The position numbers and the translations under genes were made by a program. Under the pieces are notes generated by a model, which saw nothing but the letters and a program-made list of their open reading frames with translations, was not told the origin of the DNA and made no database searches. A DNA stretch of 64,000 bases from Murdochiella sp. Marseille-P8839. Lineage in GTDB: Bacteria; Bacillota; Clostridia; Tissierellales; Peptoniphilaceae. Of this stretch, positions 26,320-34,798 are shown piece by piece. The first letter of the stretch is position 1; each line of letters opens with the position of its first letter. Where the stretch lies: NCBI GenBank assembly GCA_019753405.1, contig JAIKLF010000005.1, positions 78,706-142,705 of the forward strand, in the 5' to 3' direction.

Positions 26320-27159
26320 ATGGATTATTTGGAGTTCGTTTTGCGCAAAACATTATTGAAGTATAAGAAAGCATGGAGTGAGCTGGAAAAAAGAGAATCA
26401 GCACTTTCTCGTACATCGATAAAGGGGAGGCTGGTCATTTCAAAATCGCACAATCGCTATCAATTTTATTGGATAACTCGCAGCAAGGAGGACGATACGG
26501 GCAAACAAGAAGTCGTAAAACGTTACTTGGGAAGCGATGAAAGCGAAACGGTGCGCACATTGGCGCAAAAAAGTTATGATATGGCAGCGCGTCGATTGCT
26601 CAGCAAAAGAATCCCACAATTGGAGGCCCTGTTAAGAGACTATCAGCCAGGGGAATTAGATCTTCTTTACGAAATTTTGCATCCCATGCGTAAGCGGTCG
26701 GTGCAACCTTTGCTGCCAACGAATCGGCAACGGATGGATCAATGGAAAAGTCAGGTTTTCCAACCGAAATCGACTCGCAATGTGCGTGAAAATCTTTATA
26801 CCAATAAAAATGAAAAAGTGCGTTCCAAGTCGGAGAAGATCTTAGCGGATCTTTTTACTGCGAGGGGGATTGCGTATAAATATGAATGCCCCTTGTATCT
26901 ACAAAACGGAATCTGCATCCATCCGGACTTTACGTTTTACCATCCGGAGCGGCAAATTGAAATGTATTGGGAGCATTTCGGCATGATGGATGTTCCGGAG
27001 TATGCGAACAATGCGCTTCGCAGAATAGCACTCTACGAATCCGCGAATATTCATCCGGGCGATCGGCTGATCATGACCTTCGAGAGCTCGGAATGCACCT
27101 TGGATTTGCGCATTGCCGAAGAGCGCATTCAGCGATATTTATGGAACGACCATCAATAA
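26320..27159 (+). CDS. Uncharacterised protein with PD-(D/E)XK nuclease-like C-terminal domain, paralogue 2
   Basis: A 279-aa homologue of the protein at 6229-7038. Putative active-site positions E172 (VRSKSEKILADLF), D203 (IHPDFTFYHP), E214 and E218 (EMYWEHFGMMD) are spaced as in paralogue 1. The segment YKYECPLYL is identical. The N-terminal 160 residues are more divergent but keep GRL-I, LAQKSY and LHPMRKR. No partner gene adjoins it; a 53-bp repeat array begins about 120 bp downstream. ATG 26320 follows AGGAAGGG. Function unknown; DNA or RNA cleavage is an inference from the fold pattern only. Confidence 0.7.
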   Translation: MDYLEFVLRKTLLKYKKAWSELEKRESALSRTSIKGRLVISKSHNRYQFYWITRSKEDDTGKQEVVKRYLGSDESETVRTLAQKSYDMAARRLLSKRIPQLEALLRDYQPGELDLLYEILHPMRKRSVQPLLPTNRQRMDQWKSQVFQPKSTRNVRENLYTNKNEKVRSKSEKILADLFTARGIAYKYECPLYLQNGICIHPDFTFYHPERQIEMYWEHFGMMDVPEYANNALRRIALYESANIHPGDRLIMTFESSECTLDLRIAEERIQRYLWNDHQ

Positions 27160-27283
27160 TGAAAGAGGCGGGGCCAATGCTATTGCCGTCTAAAATGAGG
27201 TTGACCGAAGAGACCGAATGTAGCCGCTTCGCGTCGGGTTATGACCTTTCGTGTGCTCCCAGGCAAAGGGTGGGGGGTCGCAA

Positions 27284-27693
27284 TTACGGGGCAAAATGGC
27301 GAAATGGGGAAATGATCCGTAAGCCCGTAGGGAAAATTACGGACCAAAATCGCGAAATGGCAAAATGACCCGTAAAACTGTCGCCGCAGTTACGGACCAA
27401 AATTACGAAGTGGGGAAATGACCCGTAAAGGGGTCGTCGTAATTACGGGTCGAAATCGCAAAGCGTAGAAATGACCCGTAAAACCATCGCCGCAATTACG
27501 GATCAAAATGACAGAGTGGAGAAGTGACCCGTAAATGGCTCGCCGCAATTACGGACCAAAATCGAGAAGTGGCGAAATGACCCGTAAAACCATCGCCGCA
27601 ATTATGGATCAAAATGGCAGAGTGGAGAAGTGACCCGTAAATGGCTCGCCGCAATTACCGGTCAAAACCGAGAGGCGACAAAATGACCCGTAA
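27284..27693. repeat. 53-bp hairpin repeat array, 8 units (TTACGG-N27-CCGTAA)
   Basis: Units start at 27284, 27337, 27390, 27443, 27496, 27549, 27602 and 27655, an exact 53-bp period with no indel. Each has a 39-bp element with complementary ends (TTACGG / CCGTAA, often extended to GGGTC / GACCC) and a 14-bp linker such as AACCATCGCCGCAA or ATGGCTCGCCGCAA. The two linker types alternate in the last units, showing a 106-bp amplification step. It is the same family as 21893-22091. Confidence 0.95.
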
Positions 27694-27717
27694 TCTGCCT
27701 GCAGGCGCCCATAAGGA

Positions 27718-27769
27718 GCCGGCCTGCGGCCGGCGATTGGTAAAGAAGGAAGGCGGCCAGCGGGCCGCC
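27718..27769. other. Two GC-rich palindromes beside the 8-unit array
   Basis: GCCGGCC-TGC-GGCCGGC (27718-27734) and GGCGGCC-AGCG-GGCCGCC (27752-27769). Neither has a T tract. The second matches the clpB terminator stem that lies next to the 4-unit array, so this hairpin and the 53-bp repeats may move or amplify together. Confidence 0.6.
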
Positions 27770-27838
27770 GTCCGCCTTATAGCCTCTGTCCAGCGGGCCG
27801 CAACCCGTTGTACGGGCGATTCGGATGGTACTTTGCAT

Positions 27839-27866
27839 TTGACAGCCGCGCGCATTCTGTTATAAT
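27839..27866 (+). promoter_or_regulatory. Promoter of tRNA-Ser / SRP RNA
   Basis: TTGACA (27839-27844), 16 bp, then TATAAT (27861-27866): a near-consensus sigma-A promoter 24 bp before the tRNA. No other promoter is seen before the SRP RNA, so the two RNAs are probably made as one transcript. Confidence 0.9.
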
Positions 27867-27889
27867 TCTATGGTAACGCGTTTGCGCGT

Positions 27890-27976
27890 GGAGAGCTGTC
27901 CGAGTGGCCGAAGGAGCATGATTGGAAATCATGTATACGGATTCCCGTATCGAGGGTTCGAATCCCTCGCTCTCCG
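27890..27976 (+). tRNA. tRNA-Ser (anticodon GGA)
   Basis: An 87-nt class II tRNA. Acceptor GGAGAGC pairs with GCTCTCC, discriminator G; anticodon arm CATGA-TTGGAAA-TCATG gives anticodon GGA; a long variable arm (ACGGATTCCCGT) and T arm GAGGG-TTCGAAT-CCCTC follow. CCA is not encoded. It directly abuts the SRP RNA. Confidence 0.97.
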
Positions 27977-28246
27977 TTGCACTATATGGGGAGTTAGCGG
28001 TGCCCTGTACCTGCAATCCGCTTTAGCAGGGTAGAATTCCCGGCCCCGGGGCAGAAGGTGAATCGCAGGTGTCGGTTGACCGTGCTGACGCCATGGTCTT
28101 GCACAATGAAGGCGCATGAACCATGTCAGGTCCGGAAGGAAGCAGCATTAAGTGTTTCTCTTCATGTGTTGCGAGGCAGCCATGGTTGAGCGGAAGACCG
28201 GCGTGCCGGATTTGTTGCCTGCCACAAAGCCGGGTGTGCACACTTA
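27977..28246 (+). ncRNA. ffs: Signal recognition particle RNA, long (Alu-domain) type
   Basis: An approximately 270-nt scaffold of the SRP. The universal Ffh-binding helix 8 segment GGTCCGGAAGGAAGCAGC is at about 28129-28146. The 5' Alu-domain signature GCGGTGCCCTGTACCTGCAA (about 27999-28018) shows the long Bacillus/Clostridium type rather than the short 4.5S type. The 5' end is approximate: the tRNA-Ser 3' end lies immediately upstream and its processing may define it. A terminator follows at 28249. Confidence 0.93.
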
Positions 28247-28248
28247 TC

Positions 28249-28274
28249 AAGAAGCCGAAAGGCTTCTTTTTTTT
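28249..28274 (+). terminator. Terminator of SRP RNA
   Basis: AAGAAGCC-GAAA-GGCTTCTT followed by eight T; a strong GNRA-tetraloop terminator. An inverted copy of the same stem follows 45 bp downstream. Confidence 0.95.
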
Positions 28275-28297
28275 GTGCTGATGAATGCCAGGCAACC

Positions 28298-28325
28298 AAA
28301 AAGAAGCCTTTCGGCTTCTTTTTTT
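28298..28325. terminator. Second, inverted copy of the SRP terminator hairpin
   Basis: AAGAAGCC-TTTC-GGCTTCTT followed by TTTTT. The stem is the reverse complement of the preceding terminator including its loop. It stands directly before the ABC exporter promoter and blocks read-through in both directions. Confidence 0.85.
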
Positions 28326-28329
28326 GTGT

Positions 28330-28359
28330 TTGACAATAACAATCTCTCCACATTATGAT
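28330..28359 (+). promoter_or_regulatory. Promoter of the ABC exporter operon
   Basis: TTGACA (28330-28335), 18 bp, TATGAT (28354-28359), 55 bp upstream of the ATPase start codon. It lies right after the double terminator. Confidence 0.8.
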
Positions 28360-28413
28360 GACGGTGTGGTGTGCTTGATGATTCTTGCGCATTTTTCCCG
28401 GAAGGAGCTTCTT

Positions 28414-29142
28414 ATGCTTTTTGAAGTCAAACATCTCAGTCATTGCTATGCCGATGGAGAGAGCGAAATACTGGTTTTAGATGATGTGAATCTTAGCTTT
28501 GACGCCGGTGTTTTTTATACCATCACCGGCGAGTCGGGAAGCGGAAAAACCACGCTCTTATCGCTAATGGGAACATTGGAGACGCTTCAGCAGGGCGAGT
28601 TGCTCTTTCAGGGACAGCCCGTTTCCGATCCGTTGACCTTTCGACAGAAGGAACTGGGTTTCGTTTTTCAGTCCTACAATTTGATTTCCTATATGACCGC
28701 CAGAGAAAACGTGGAAGTCGCTCTCGATTTAGCCAAAAAAGAGCCGACCGTTGTCGAACAGGTAACGGAGATGTTGCTAAAAAGTCCGCTTGTACATAAT
28801 GACGATTCCAAAAAAGAGACGGATGATATCTATCGTCTATTGAGCCTGTTCGGCCTGGATCGGCAAAAAGCTAACCGCATTGTGACAAAACTTTCCGGTG
28901 GCGAACAGCAACGTGTGGCGATTGCCCGTGCGGTGGCGAAAAAACCTTCCATTTTGCTTTGCGATGAACCAACAGGTAATTTGGATCAAAAAACCTCGCA
29001 AATTATGGTGGAGTATTTTACGCTGCTTGCCCATACTCTCGGCATGTGTGTCATTGTGGTTACGCATGACCCGCGTATTGCCGATTGTTCCGATTCTTCC
29101 ATTGTGTTGGATTCGATCCGGAAAGGGCCGGTAATGCGATGA
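28414..29142 (+). CDS. ABC transporter ATPase, MacB/LolD-type
   Basis: A 242-aa ATP-binding subunit. Walker [10 protein letters not shown] (39-47), Q-loop [13 protein letters not shown], signature LSGGEQQR (160-167), Walker B ILLCDEP (D184/E185) and switch His in VVTHDPR. An insertion of about 20 residues ([16 protein letters not shown]) lies before the signature. The ATPase class serves mechanotransmission exporters for lipoproteins, peptides or antibiotics. ATG 28414 follows GGAAGGAG; upstream in-frame codons reach the terminator and are not used. It overlaps the next permease by 4 bp. Confidence 0.93.
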   Translation: MLFEVKHLSHCYADGESEILVLDDVNLSFDAGVFYTITGESGSGKTTLLSLMGTLETLQQGELLFQGQPVSDPLTFRQKELGFVFQSYNLISYMTARENVEVALDLAKKEPTVVEQVTEMLLKSPLVHNDDSKKETDDIYRLLSLFGLDRQKANRIVTKLSGGEQQRVAIARAVAKKPSILLCDEPTGNLDQKTSQIMVEYFTLLAHTLGMCVIVVTHDPRIADCSDSSIVLDSIRKGPVMR

Positions 29143-30665
29143 AGAGCATTCAAGAAAGCGGGATACGTCTACGCCGAAAGCCGAAAGAATCAGTTGTTTT
29201 AGGCATTTTACTGATGGGATTTATTGCAATCATGGTTGTTTTCGTGCTGTTTTCCGACATGATGATGAAAATGGGAGAAGAGATTTACCAAGGCATTGAA
29301 CGTTCTGTGCGCCTTGACAGCGAGATAACGACATTAAGACGCTATCGCTGTACCGATAAGATTTATTCCGATATTCAGGATTTGGGCAAGTACCTTACCG
29401 AAGCAAAATCGCGTGAAGGGGTGGAAGGCGTATCGTATCACTACTCGTTGACCCCACAATGGAAAAATGGGGAAAAGTTGGTGTCCGCTGTTCCTGCGGA
29501 AAAAACGGAGAAAAGCGGAACGGAAATCGCTCCTGTCGCAGGCCATCCAAATGCTTTCAAAAAGGCGTTGCTCTATGGGCAAACAAAACAAGAACAGGAA
29601 TCAATTCGTCTCCTTTCCGGCCGTGGTTTTACGGACCAAGAATTGGAGACATCGCATCAAAATACAGTTGTCCCCAAGACCCTTATGATATGGGATGGAA
29701 AATCGATGCGGCCCATTCAGATCGGTGATACGCTGGATCTTTATTTTCCGCATCCTTTGGAAAACTTTCCAATGATTGAGGGTGCTACTCCTGAGGGATA
29801 TCACTTGACGCTTTCGGTGATCGGCACCTATGAGCCGGTAGAAAAAAAGGGTGCTCTTACCGTAGAAGACGCCAAACGAAACCAGCGAATTTATGTTTCG
29901 AATGCCCTGTTGAAATCGTGGATAGATCGCTTGTTTGCCGAAGTAAATGCCCTGACTTCACAGTCGACCGGACCGACGAAAGACTATTTATATCTGGAAG
30001 GTGGCGTTGGTTATGGAGCCAAGCTCTTATTTCCTACCGTAACCTGCGATTCGCTATCAGCGCTGGAAAGGGAAATTGCCTCCTTGCGGCAATTTGGCTA
30101 TCACTTAGAAAAATATGATGCACATGGAAATCTTATTCGACAATATACGACAACCAGTACGATTGATGAAGCCAAGCAACTGGATGAGACCTCGAGAATG
30201 GCACAGCGCACGATTCTTGGCTTGTTTGCGATCGCGGCAGTGCTCGTCATGGTGTTATTCGTGTTGATTTATCTTCTCTTTTTTCAAACGAGGAAACGCG
30301 AGATGCCGCTGCGCCTTGCATTGGGTAGTACCTTTTCGCAGATGCGCCGACTTTTTTTTCTGGAAAAGGCATGGATTGTCTTGCTTAGTGGGGGACCCGG
30401 CCTCTTGATCGGCTTTTTTCTCACGAGAAAAATCGCTACCAACTTATGTGCTGAAAGCCTTCGACAACAACAAAATGCTATGATTCTCAGCAACCTCTCA
30501 CCTACGCAACAAGCTCACATGACGGATGCTGTGCGCGAAACGTTCGACGTGCATCTCTCTGCCTTGATGGTTATTGCCTTATTTATGGGGATCTTTATTC
30601 TCCTCTATCTTTTGACAACATGGGCGATGCACCGCACGATGAAGTGCATGGGACGATTGGAGTAA
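29139..30665 (+). CDS. ABC transporter permease, MacB/FtsX family (1)
   Basis: A 508-aa permease with MacB topology: one N-terminal transmembrane helix (about 20-42), a large extracytoplasmic domain (about 45-360), then three C-terminal helices (near 370-395, 420-445, 475-500) and a short cytosolic end. ATG 29139 overlaps the ATPase stop, so translation is coupled. With the next permease it would make a heterodimeric exporter. Substrate unknown; no two-component system (BceRS-like) is nearby. Confidence 0.87.
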   Translation: MKSIQESGIRLRRKPKESVVLGILLMGFIAIMVVFVLFSDMMMKMGEEIYQGIERSVRLDSEITTLRRYRCTDKIYSDIQDLGKYLTEAKSREGVEGVSYHYSLTPQWKNGEKLVSAVPAEKTEKSGTEIAPVAGHPNAFKKALLYGQTKQEQESIRLLSGRGFTDQELETSHQNTVVPKTLMIWDGKSMRPIQIGDTLDLYFPHPLENFPMIEGATPEGYHLTLSVIGTYEPVEKKGALTVEDAKRNQRIYVSNALLKSWIDRLFAEVNALTSQSTGPTKDYLYLEGGVGYGAKLLFPTVTCDSLSALEREIASLRQFGYHLEKYDAHGNLIRQYTTTSTIDEAKQLDETSRMAQRTILGLFAIAAVLVMVLFVLIYLLFFQTRKREMPLRLALGSTFSQMRRLFFLEKAWIVLLSGGPGLLIGFFLTRKIATNLCAESLRQQQNAMILSNLSPTQQAHMTDAVRETFDVHLSALMVIALFMGIFILLYLLTTWAMHRTMKCMGRLE

Positions 30666-30719
30666 AAAATCGAAGAGCTTTGTCCAAAATGGAAAAGTAT
30701 TCGAATTTACTGATAAGTA

Positions 30720-30747
30720 TTGACAAAGACGATGTAGATTGTACAAT
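30720..30747 (+). promoter_or_regulatory. Promoter before the second permease
   Basis: TTGACA (30720-30725), 16 bp, TACAAT (30742-30747) in the 124-bp gap between the two permeases. It suggests that permease 2 can also be transcribed separately. Confidence 0.7.
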
Positions 30748-30789
30748 GATGATGTTTCGTAGTAGAAAAATAAGAAGAAAGGTCGATGG

Positions 30790-32490
30790 ATGAAGTCCGT
30801 ATTTCTCCATAGTAAGCGTAATTTCCGCGCAACGTTGTTTCTCTTCTTGTTGTTGTCGGTATTTGCCTTTCTTTTACAGATTTCTTATGTGATGCGTGAT
30901 GCAGGGGACGAATTTCATGCCCGGGTACAAGAGAGTTTGGATTCTCGTTTTGTGATCACCACCCCGTTTCTGGATCATGCTCCTTTTTATGATACAGAGG
31001 ATCAAATTACCTTTGAACTCGACACCATGAATGAATTATTAGCCACGCTTCGAAGGGATGAACGTGTGCGTAACGTATTTTCTGAACCGATTCTTCATGA
31101 TGGATATTTATGTACGTTTGAAAAAATCCAAAGCGACGCCACCATGCGTGGCGTTGTTCTTTGTGGATCCGGCGATCCTTCGCAATGGAATGAAAAGGGG
31201 AGGGTTGTACAAAGAAACCAACAACCACCGGTGACTGGAGAAGGTGAGTGGGCAATTGTCCGACAAACAGAAGACCCGCAGGAGCGAATCCTAGATTGCA
31301 TTCGCTTAGGGTTGGAGGGGAAAGCCACAACATTCGCTTATCAAAGAAATCCGGAACGATTTCCTTATTTTCCGAGTGTTATGGAAAACGGAAAAGGAAT
31401 TGTTCCCCTGTTACTTGGTGTGCAAAACGTGGACGTTAGTGATCGCATCCTTGATCGTTTGGATATTGTGGAAGGACGCTCCATCCTACCACAGGATGAT
31501 CAGGAGCAGAGCGCCGTAGTTCTCGCCCCATGGAATGCCTTTGTTGTCGACGCAGAAGGATATCGTCCGCTTCGAGTGGGTGATCGCATTCCTATCTCCA
31601 TCAATGCGTTTGGGAAGTTGCTTTATACAGAATATTTTACGGTGATTGGACTGCATAACGGGAACAGAGGATATCCCTATTATATCGGTGAAACAGAATA
31701 CGCCAGTAGTATCGGTCAGTATTGCTATCTTCCACAAAGTCAGTGGATGCGTTTACGAGAAAAGTTGCGTGAATACTATAAAACGAATTCGTGGAAAAAG
31801 CAGTCGCATATTGGAGTCGATGGAGGGGAGCTGGAAAACACAAGGCCCGGTTTTGATCGGGAATCGATGACTTTGCCCGTGATTGAAACAAAACAGTTTT
31901 ATGACCTTCCCAAAGTGATTGCCGATATCCAACCGATTCTTAATCGCCTAAATGGCATGCATGCAGAAAAAGTGTATCGCTGTATCTCCGAATATGAGAC
32001 GTATCAGACACTGGCAGGCTCTATTGATTCTATGCGAAGCATCTTTCGTGTGATGACCATTTTGGGCATGGTGTGTACCATTCTCGGCCTGCCTTTAATA
32101 TTACTGATGCAATTGTGGCAAAGAAGGCGCGAAACGGCGATATTGCAAACGTTGGGAAAAACAAGGCCTGAAACGTTTTTTGCTATTTTTTTCGAGTATT
32201 CTTTCATTGCGGATATTGCGTTTCTTGCAGCTTGGCTTCCTACAACATTGCTTTCTCAACGTTGGAAAGAATATTTAGCCAAGTCGGCAAACCCAGTAAC
32301 GACCACTTTAGGTTCGATGGTTAATATGGAGAAAACGGAAACGCTTATGGAACAGTATCTTGACCATTCGACGGCAGAGAATGTGTTGCTGTTGTTTTTA
32401 GTATGGATCGGTCTTTTGGTTTTTGCCTGCATTGTCACCTACTTAGTGCAGAAGCGTAGAACACTCGTTGTCTTAATGAACGAAAAATAA
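30790..32490 (+). CDS. ABC transporter permease, MacB/FtsX family (2)
   Basis: A 566-aa permease with the same layout as permease 1: N-terminal helix (about 12-33), large extracytoplasmic region (about 35-415) and three helices at the C-terminus (near 418-442, 466-485, 535-556). Sequence similarity to permease 1 is low, as in heterodimeric MacB-type exporters. The starting ATG follows GAAGAAAGGTCG. This exporter region is more A+T rich than the pyr genes after it. A large hairpin follows the stop. Confidence 0.85.
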   Translation: MKSVFLHSKRNFRATLFLFLLLSVFAFLLQISYVMRDAGDEFHARVQESLDSRFVITTPFLDHAPFYDTEDQITFELDTMNELLATLRRDERVRNVFSEPILHDGYLCTFEKIQSDATMRGVVLCGSGDPSQWNEKGRVVQRNQQPPVTGEGEWAIVRQTEDPQERILDCIRLGLEGKATTFAYQRNPERFPYFPSVMENGKGIVPLLLGVQNVDVSDRILDRLDIVEGRSILPQDDQEQSAVVLAPWNAFVVDAEGYRPLRVGDRIPISINAFGKLLYTEYFTVIGLHNGNRGYPYYIGETEYASSIGQYCYLPQSQWMRLREKLREYYKTNSWKKQSHIGVDGGELENTRPGFDRESMTLPVIETKQFYDLPKVIADIQPILNRLNGMHAEKVYRCISEYETYQTLAGSIDSMRSIFRVMTILGMVCTILGLPLILLMQLWQRRRETAILQTLGKTRPETFFAIFFEYSFIADIAFLAAWLPTTLLSQRWKEYLAKSANPVTTTLGSMVNMEKTETLMEQYLDHSTAENVLLLFLVWIGLLVFACIVTYLVQKRRTLVVLMNEK

Positions 32491-32506
32491 AATGAAATCC
32501 TTATCA

Positions 32507-32574
32507 TCGCATTGAAGACAAGCGAACAGGGGTCATGAGCAATAACGGTACTTGTTCGCTTGTCTTCAATGCGA
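32507..32574 (+). other. Perfect 22-bp inverted repeat after permease 2
   Basis: The arms 32507-32528 and 32553-32574 are exact complements (core ATTGAAGACAAGCGAACA / TGTTCGCTTGTCTTCAAT) with a 24-nt loop. It is much longer than a normal terminator and has no clean T tract after it (CTTCTTTG only). It could be an RNA stability element, an RNase III target or the footprint of a small mobile element. Confidence 0.8.
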
Positions 32575-32610
32575 GCCTTCTTTGTGTTGTTCCGGATCAT
32601 ATAAAAGAAA

Positions 32611-32638
32611 AAGCACCCTTCTTTACCGAAGGGTGCTT
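32611..32638 (-). terminator. Terminator of the pyr operon
   Basis: AAGCACCCTTC / GAAGGGTGCTT with a 6-nt loop. On the minus strand it is followed by TTTCTTTT, ending the pyrC-to-pyrI transcript 40 bp after pyrI. It may also stop plus-strand read-through (AATTA follows there). Confidence 0.88.
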
Positions 32639-32680
32639 AATTATGCGGAACAGTTTTCTATTCGGAACGGTTTTCGTTAC

Positions 32681-33109
32681 TTACATCTCATCCGGCTTGC
32701 CGATCGTTTCGCAATAGATGCAACGATAGGTTTTCGTTTCCGGGTCGGTCAGGCGGAAGACGTGATCCAGCTCCTGCTCGATGGACGTAATGCAGCGCGG
32801 ATTGTGGCAATGCAGAATATTGGTAATGGTTTCGGGCAGCTTCGGATGCTTCTTTTCGACAATTTCCCCGTTGTGAACGATGTTGACTGTGATGTGCGGA
32901 TCAAAATAGCCGAGAAGGTCAAAGTCAAGATCGATGTGTTCGGCTACTTTTAGAATATCCTTTTGGCCGCGCTTGGAGCTGACGGCGTTCTCGATGAGCG
33001 CAATCTGCGAGTTGAGCTTATCGAGACCTAAGTAGTGATAGAGTACCATCCCTTTACCGACGGGAATGTGGTCAATGACAATACCTTCGTGTAAATCGCC
33101 TAAAATCAT
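32681..33109 (-). CDS. pyrI: Aspartate carbamoyltransferase regulatory subunit
   Basis: A 142-aa allosteric chain that binds nucleotides and links catalytic trimers. The N-terminal allosteric domain (about 1-95) contains VLYHYLGL and PKLPETI. The C-terminal zinc domain holds Cys101, Cys106, Cys130 and Cys133 (CHNPRC and CIYC). It is the last gene of the operon and overlaps pyrB by 4 bp. Presence of PyrI means an enterobacterial-style class B ATCase regulated by CTP/ATP, as found in some anaerobic Bacillota. Confidence 0.94.
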   Translation of the reverse strand: MILGDLHEGIVIDHIPVGKGMVLYHYLGLDKLNSQIALIENAVSSKRGQKDILKVAEHIDLDFDLLGYFDPHITVNIVHNGEIVEKKHPKLPETITNILHCHNPRCITSIEQELDHVFRLTDPETKTYRCIYCETIGKPDEM

Positions 33110-34029
33110 GCTGTTACCCCCAATAATTTCATGATGAGTGCCATACGGATAAAGCGGCCGTTTTTCACCTGACGGAAATACGCAGCGCGCGGATCGCTGT
33201 CCACCTTGACGGAGATCTCATTCACACGCGGCAGCGGGTGCAGCACGCGCATCGTCGGCTTCGCCGTCGCCAGACGTTCCGGCGTAAGAATATAGGTATC
33301 TTTCAGGCGGATATAATCCGCTTCGTTAAAGAACCGTTCACGCTGGACACGGGTCATATACAGGATGTCCAATTCCGGCATGGCGTCGCTGAGCTTGCGC
33401 ATTTCTTTGAACGGAATGCCTTGTTTTTCCAAAATTTCCGTGCGCACGTGTTCCGGAATGACCAGCTCTTCCGGCGAAATCAACACGAAGCGGACGTTGG
33501 GGTAGCGGCTCATGGCCGCAATGAGTGAATGGACGGTGCGGCCGAATTTGAGGTCTCCGCAGCAACCCACCACCATGTTGTCCAGATGCCCCATCTCGCG
33601 ATGAATCGTCAACAGATCAGTTAACGTCTGCGTCGGATGGTTGTGCCCGCCGTCGCCCGCATTGATGACCGGAATATCCACGGCACGAGAAGCGACAAAC
33701 GGCGCGCCTTCCTTGGGATGACGCATGGCGATGATATCGGCAAAGCATTCTACGGTGCGTGCCGTATCCGCAACACTTTCGCCCTTGGCAACGGAGCTGG
33801 ATGTGGCCTCAGAGAAACCGATCACATCGCCGCCCAGCGCGAGCATCGCCGACTCGAAACTTAATCGGGTACGGGTTGAGGGTTCATAGAATAGGGAGCC
33901 GAGTACGCGGTGTTTGCACACTTCCTGGAAGCGCACGGGATCGGCGATAATTTCCTCTGCCACCGCGATGAGCTGGTCAATCTCTTCGGTGGTGAGATCT
34001 TGGATGTCAATCAAATCCTTCATCGGCAT
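33106..34029 (-). CDS. pyrB: Aspartate carbamoyltransferase catalytic subunit
   Basis: A 307-aa enzyme forming carbamoyl-aspartate from carbamoyl phosphate and Asp, the committed step of pyrimidine synthesis. The carbamoyl-phosphate motif STRTR is at residues 51-55 within [16 protein letters not shown]; the later region has [12 protein letters not shown] and [10 protein letters not shown]. The start ATG at 34029 (MPMKDL) follows AGGAGGAGTGAA; a longer in-frame extension inside pyrE is rejected. It starts one base after the pyrE stop. Confidence 0.96.
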   Translation of the reverse strand: MPMKDLIDIQDLTTEEIDQLIAVAEEIIADPVRFQEVCKHRVLGSLFYEPSTRTRLSFESAMLALGGDVIGFSEATSSSVAKGESVADTARTVECFADIIAMRHPKEGAPFVASRAVDIPVINAGDGGHNHPTQTLTDLLTIHREMGHLDNMVVGCCGDLKFGRTVHSLIAAMSRYPNVRFVLISPEELVIPEHVRTEILEKQGIPFKEMRKLSDAMPELDILYMTRVQRERFFNEADYIRLKDTYILTPERLATAKPTMRVLHPLPRVNEISVKVDSDPRAAYFRQVKNGRFIRMALIMKLLGVTA

Positions 34030-34030
34030 T

Positions 34031-34699
34031 TCACTCCTCCTTCTGGTTTCGGGCGATGCCCGCCATCCACGATTCATCCGCGGGATGATCGCGAAATTGT
34101 TTCAACTGGGGAACCTGTTCGGCCGGAAGCCGTCCGGTTTGAACGGCAACATCCAAGATGGTGTCAAAATCGGTCAAACTTTCCATCGCGATCCCTTCCG
34201 CGGAAAGAGCCTCGCGACTTTTTTGCATGCCATAGGTAAAGATGCAGACAATGCCCAACACTTCCGCGCCGGCATCCTGCAAAGCGTGAACGACATCGAG
34301 TACGCTGCCGCCGGTGGAAATGAGATCTTCAATGACCACGACGCGTTCACCGGCCGTCAACTTTCCTTCAATACGGTTCTCGCGTCCATGGGATTTATTG
34401 CCGCCACGGACATAGCCCATGGGCAACCCCAGTAACGCGGCGGCCAGGGCCGCATGAGCGATACCGGCGGTCGCCGTTCCCATGAGCATCTGCGCTTCGG
34501 GAAACTGGTGCTTAACGGTATCGGCAAGGGCCTGCTCCACCTGTTCACGCACGGTCGGTGCGGATAAAATCAGGCGGTTATCCGTATAGATGGGACTGTG
34601 GATGCCGCTTGCCCAGGTGAAGGGCTGTTCGGGGCGCAGAAAAACGGCACCGATGTCCAGTAAATCGTGAGCGATCGCTTCTCGTTGCTTTCCTTTCAT
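34031..34699 (-). CDS. pyrE: Orotate phosphoribosyltransferase
   Basis: A 222-aa enzyme that converts orotate and PRPP to OMP. The PRPP-binding loop [13 protein letters not shown] is at about residues 121-133; upstream are [12 protein letters not shown] and [11 protein letters not shown], typical of the family. ATG 34699 follows AAAAAAGGAAGGAGAAACC. A 99-bp gap separates it from pyrF. Confidence 0.96.
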   Translation of the reverse strand: MKGKQREAIAHDLLDIGAVFLRPEQPFTWASGIHSPIYTDNRLILSAPTVREQVEQALADTVKHQFPEAQMLMGTATAGIAHAALAAALLGLPMGYVRGGNKSHGRENRIEGKLTAGERVVVIEDLISTGGSVLDVVHALQDAGAEVLGIVCIFTYGMQKSREALSAEGIAMESLTDFDTILDVAVQTGRLPAEQVPQLKQFRDHPADESWMAGIARNQKEE

Positions 34700-34730
34700 G
34701 GTTTCTCCTTCCTTTTTTATCGACTTGCCA

Positions 34731-34760
34731 TGCTTTCGGAGTTCGTCTCGATCGAAAGCA
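34731..34760 (-). other. Small inverted repeat between pyrF and pyrE
   Basis: TGCTTTCG / CGAAAGCA (8 bp, 14-nt loop) in the only sizeable gap of the pyr operon. No T tract; possibly an intra-operonic mRNA processing or stability structure. Confidence 0.4.
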
Positions 34761-34798
34761 CATTTGATCTTTTTTGCTGCAAGTAGCGAAACCGGCGT

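Noticed and set aside
28330..32574. BceAB-type bacitracin resistance module
   Set aside because: There are two MacB-like permeases with a single N-terminal helix and no adjacent two-component system; BceB has ten helices.
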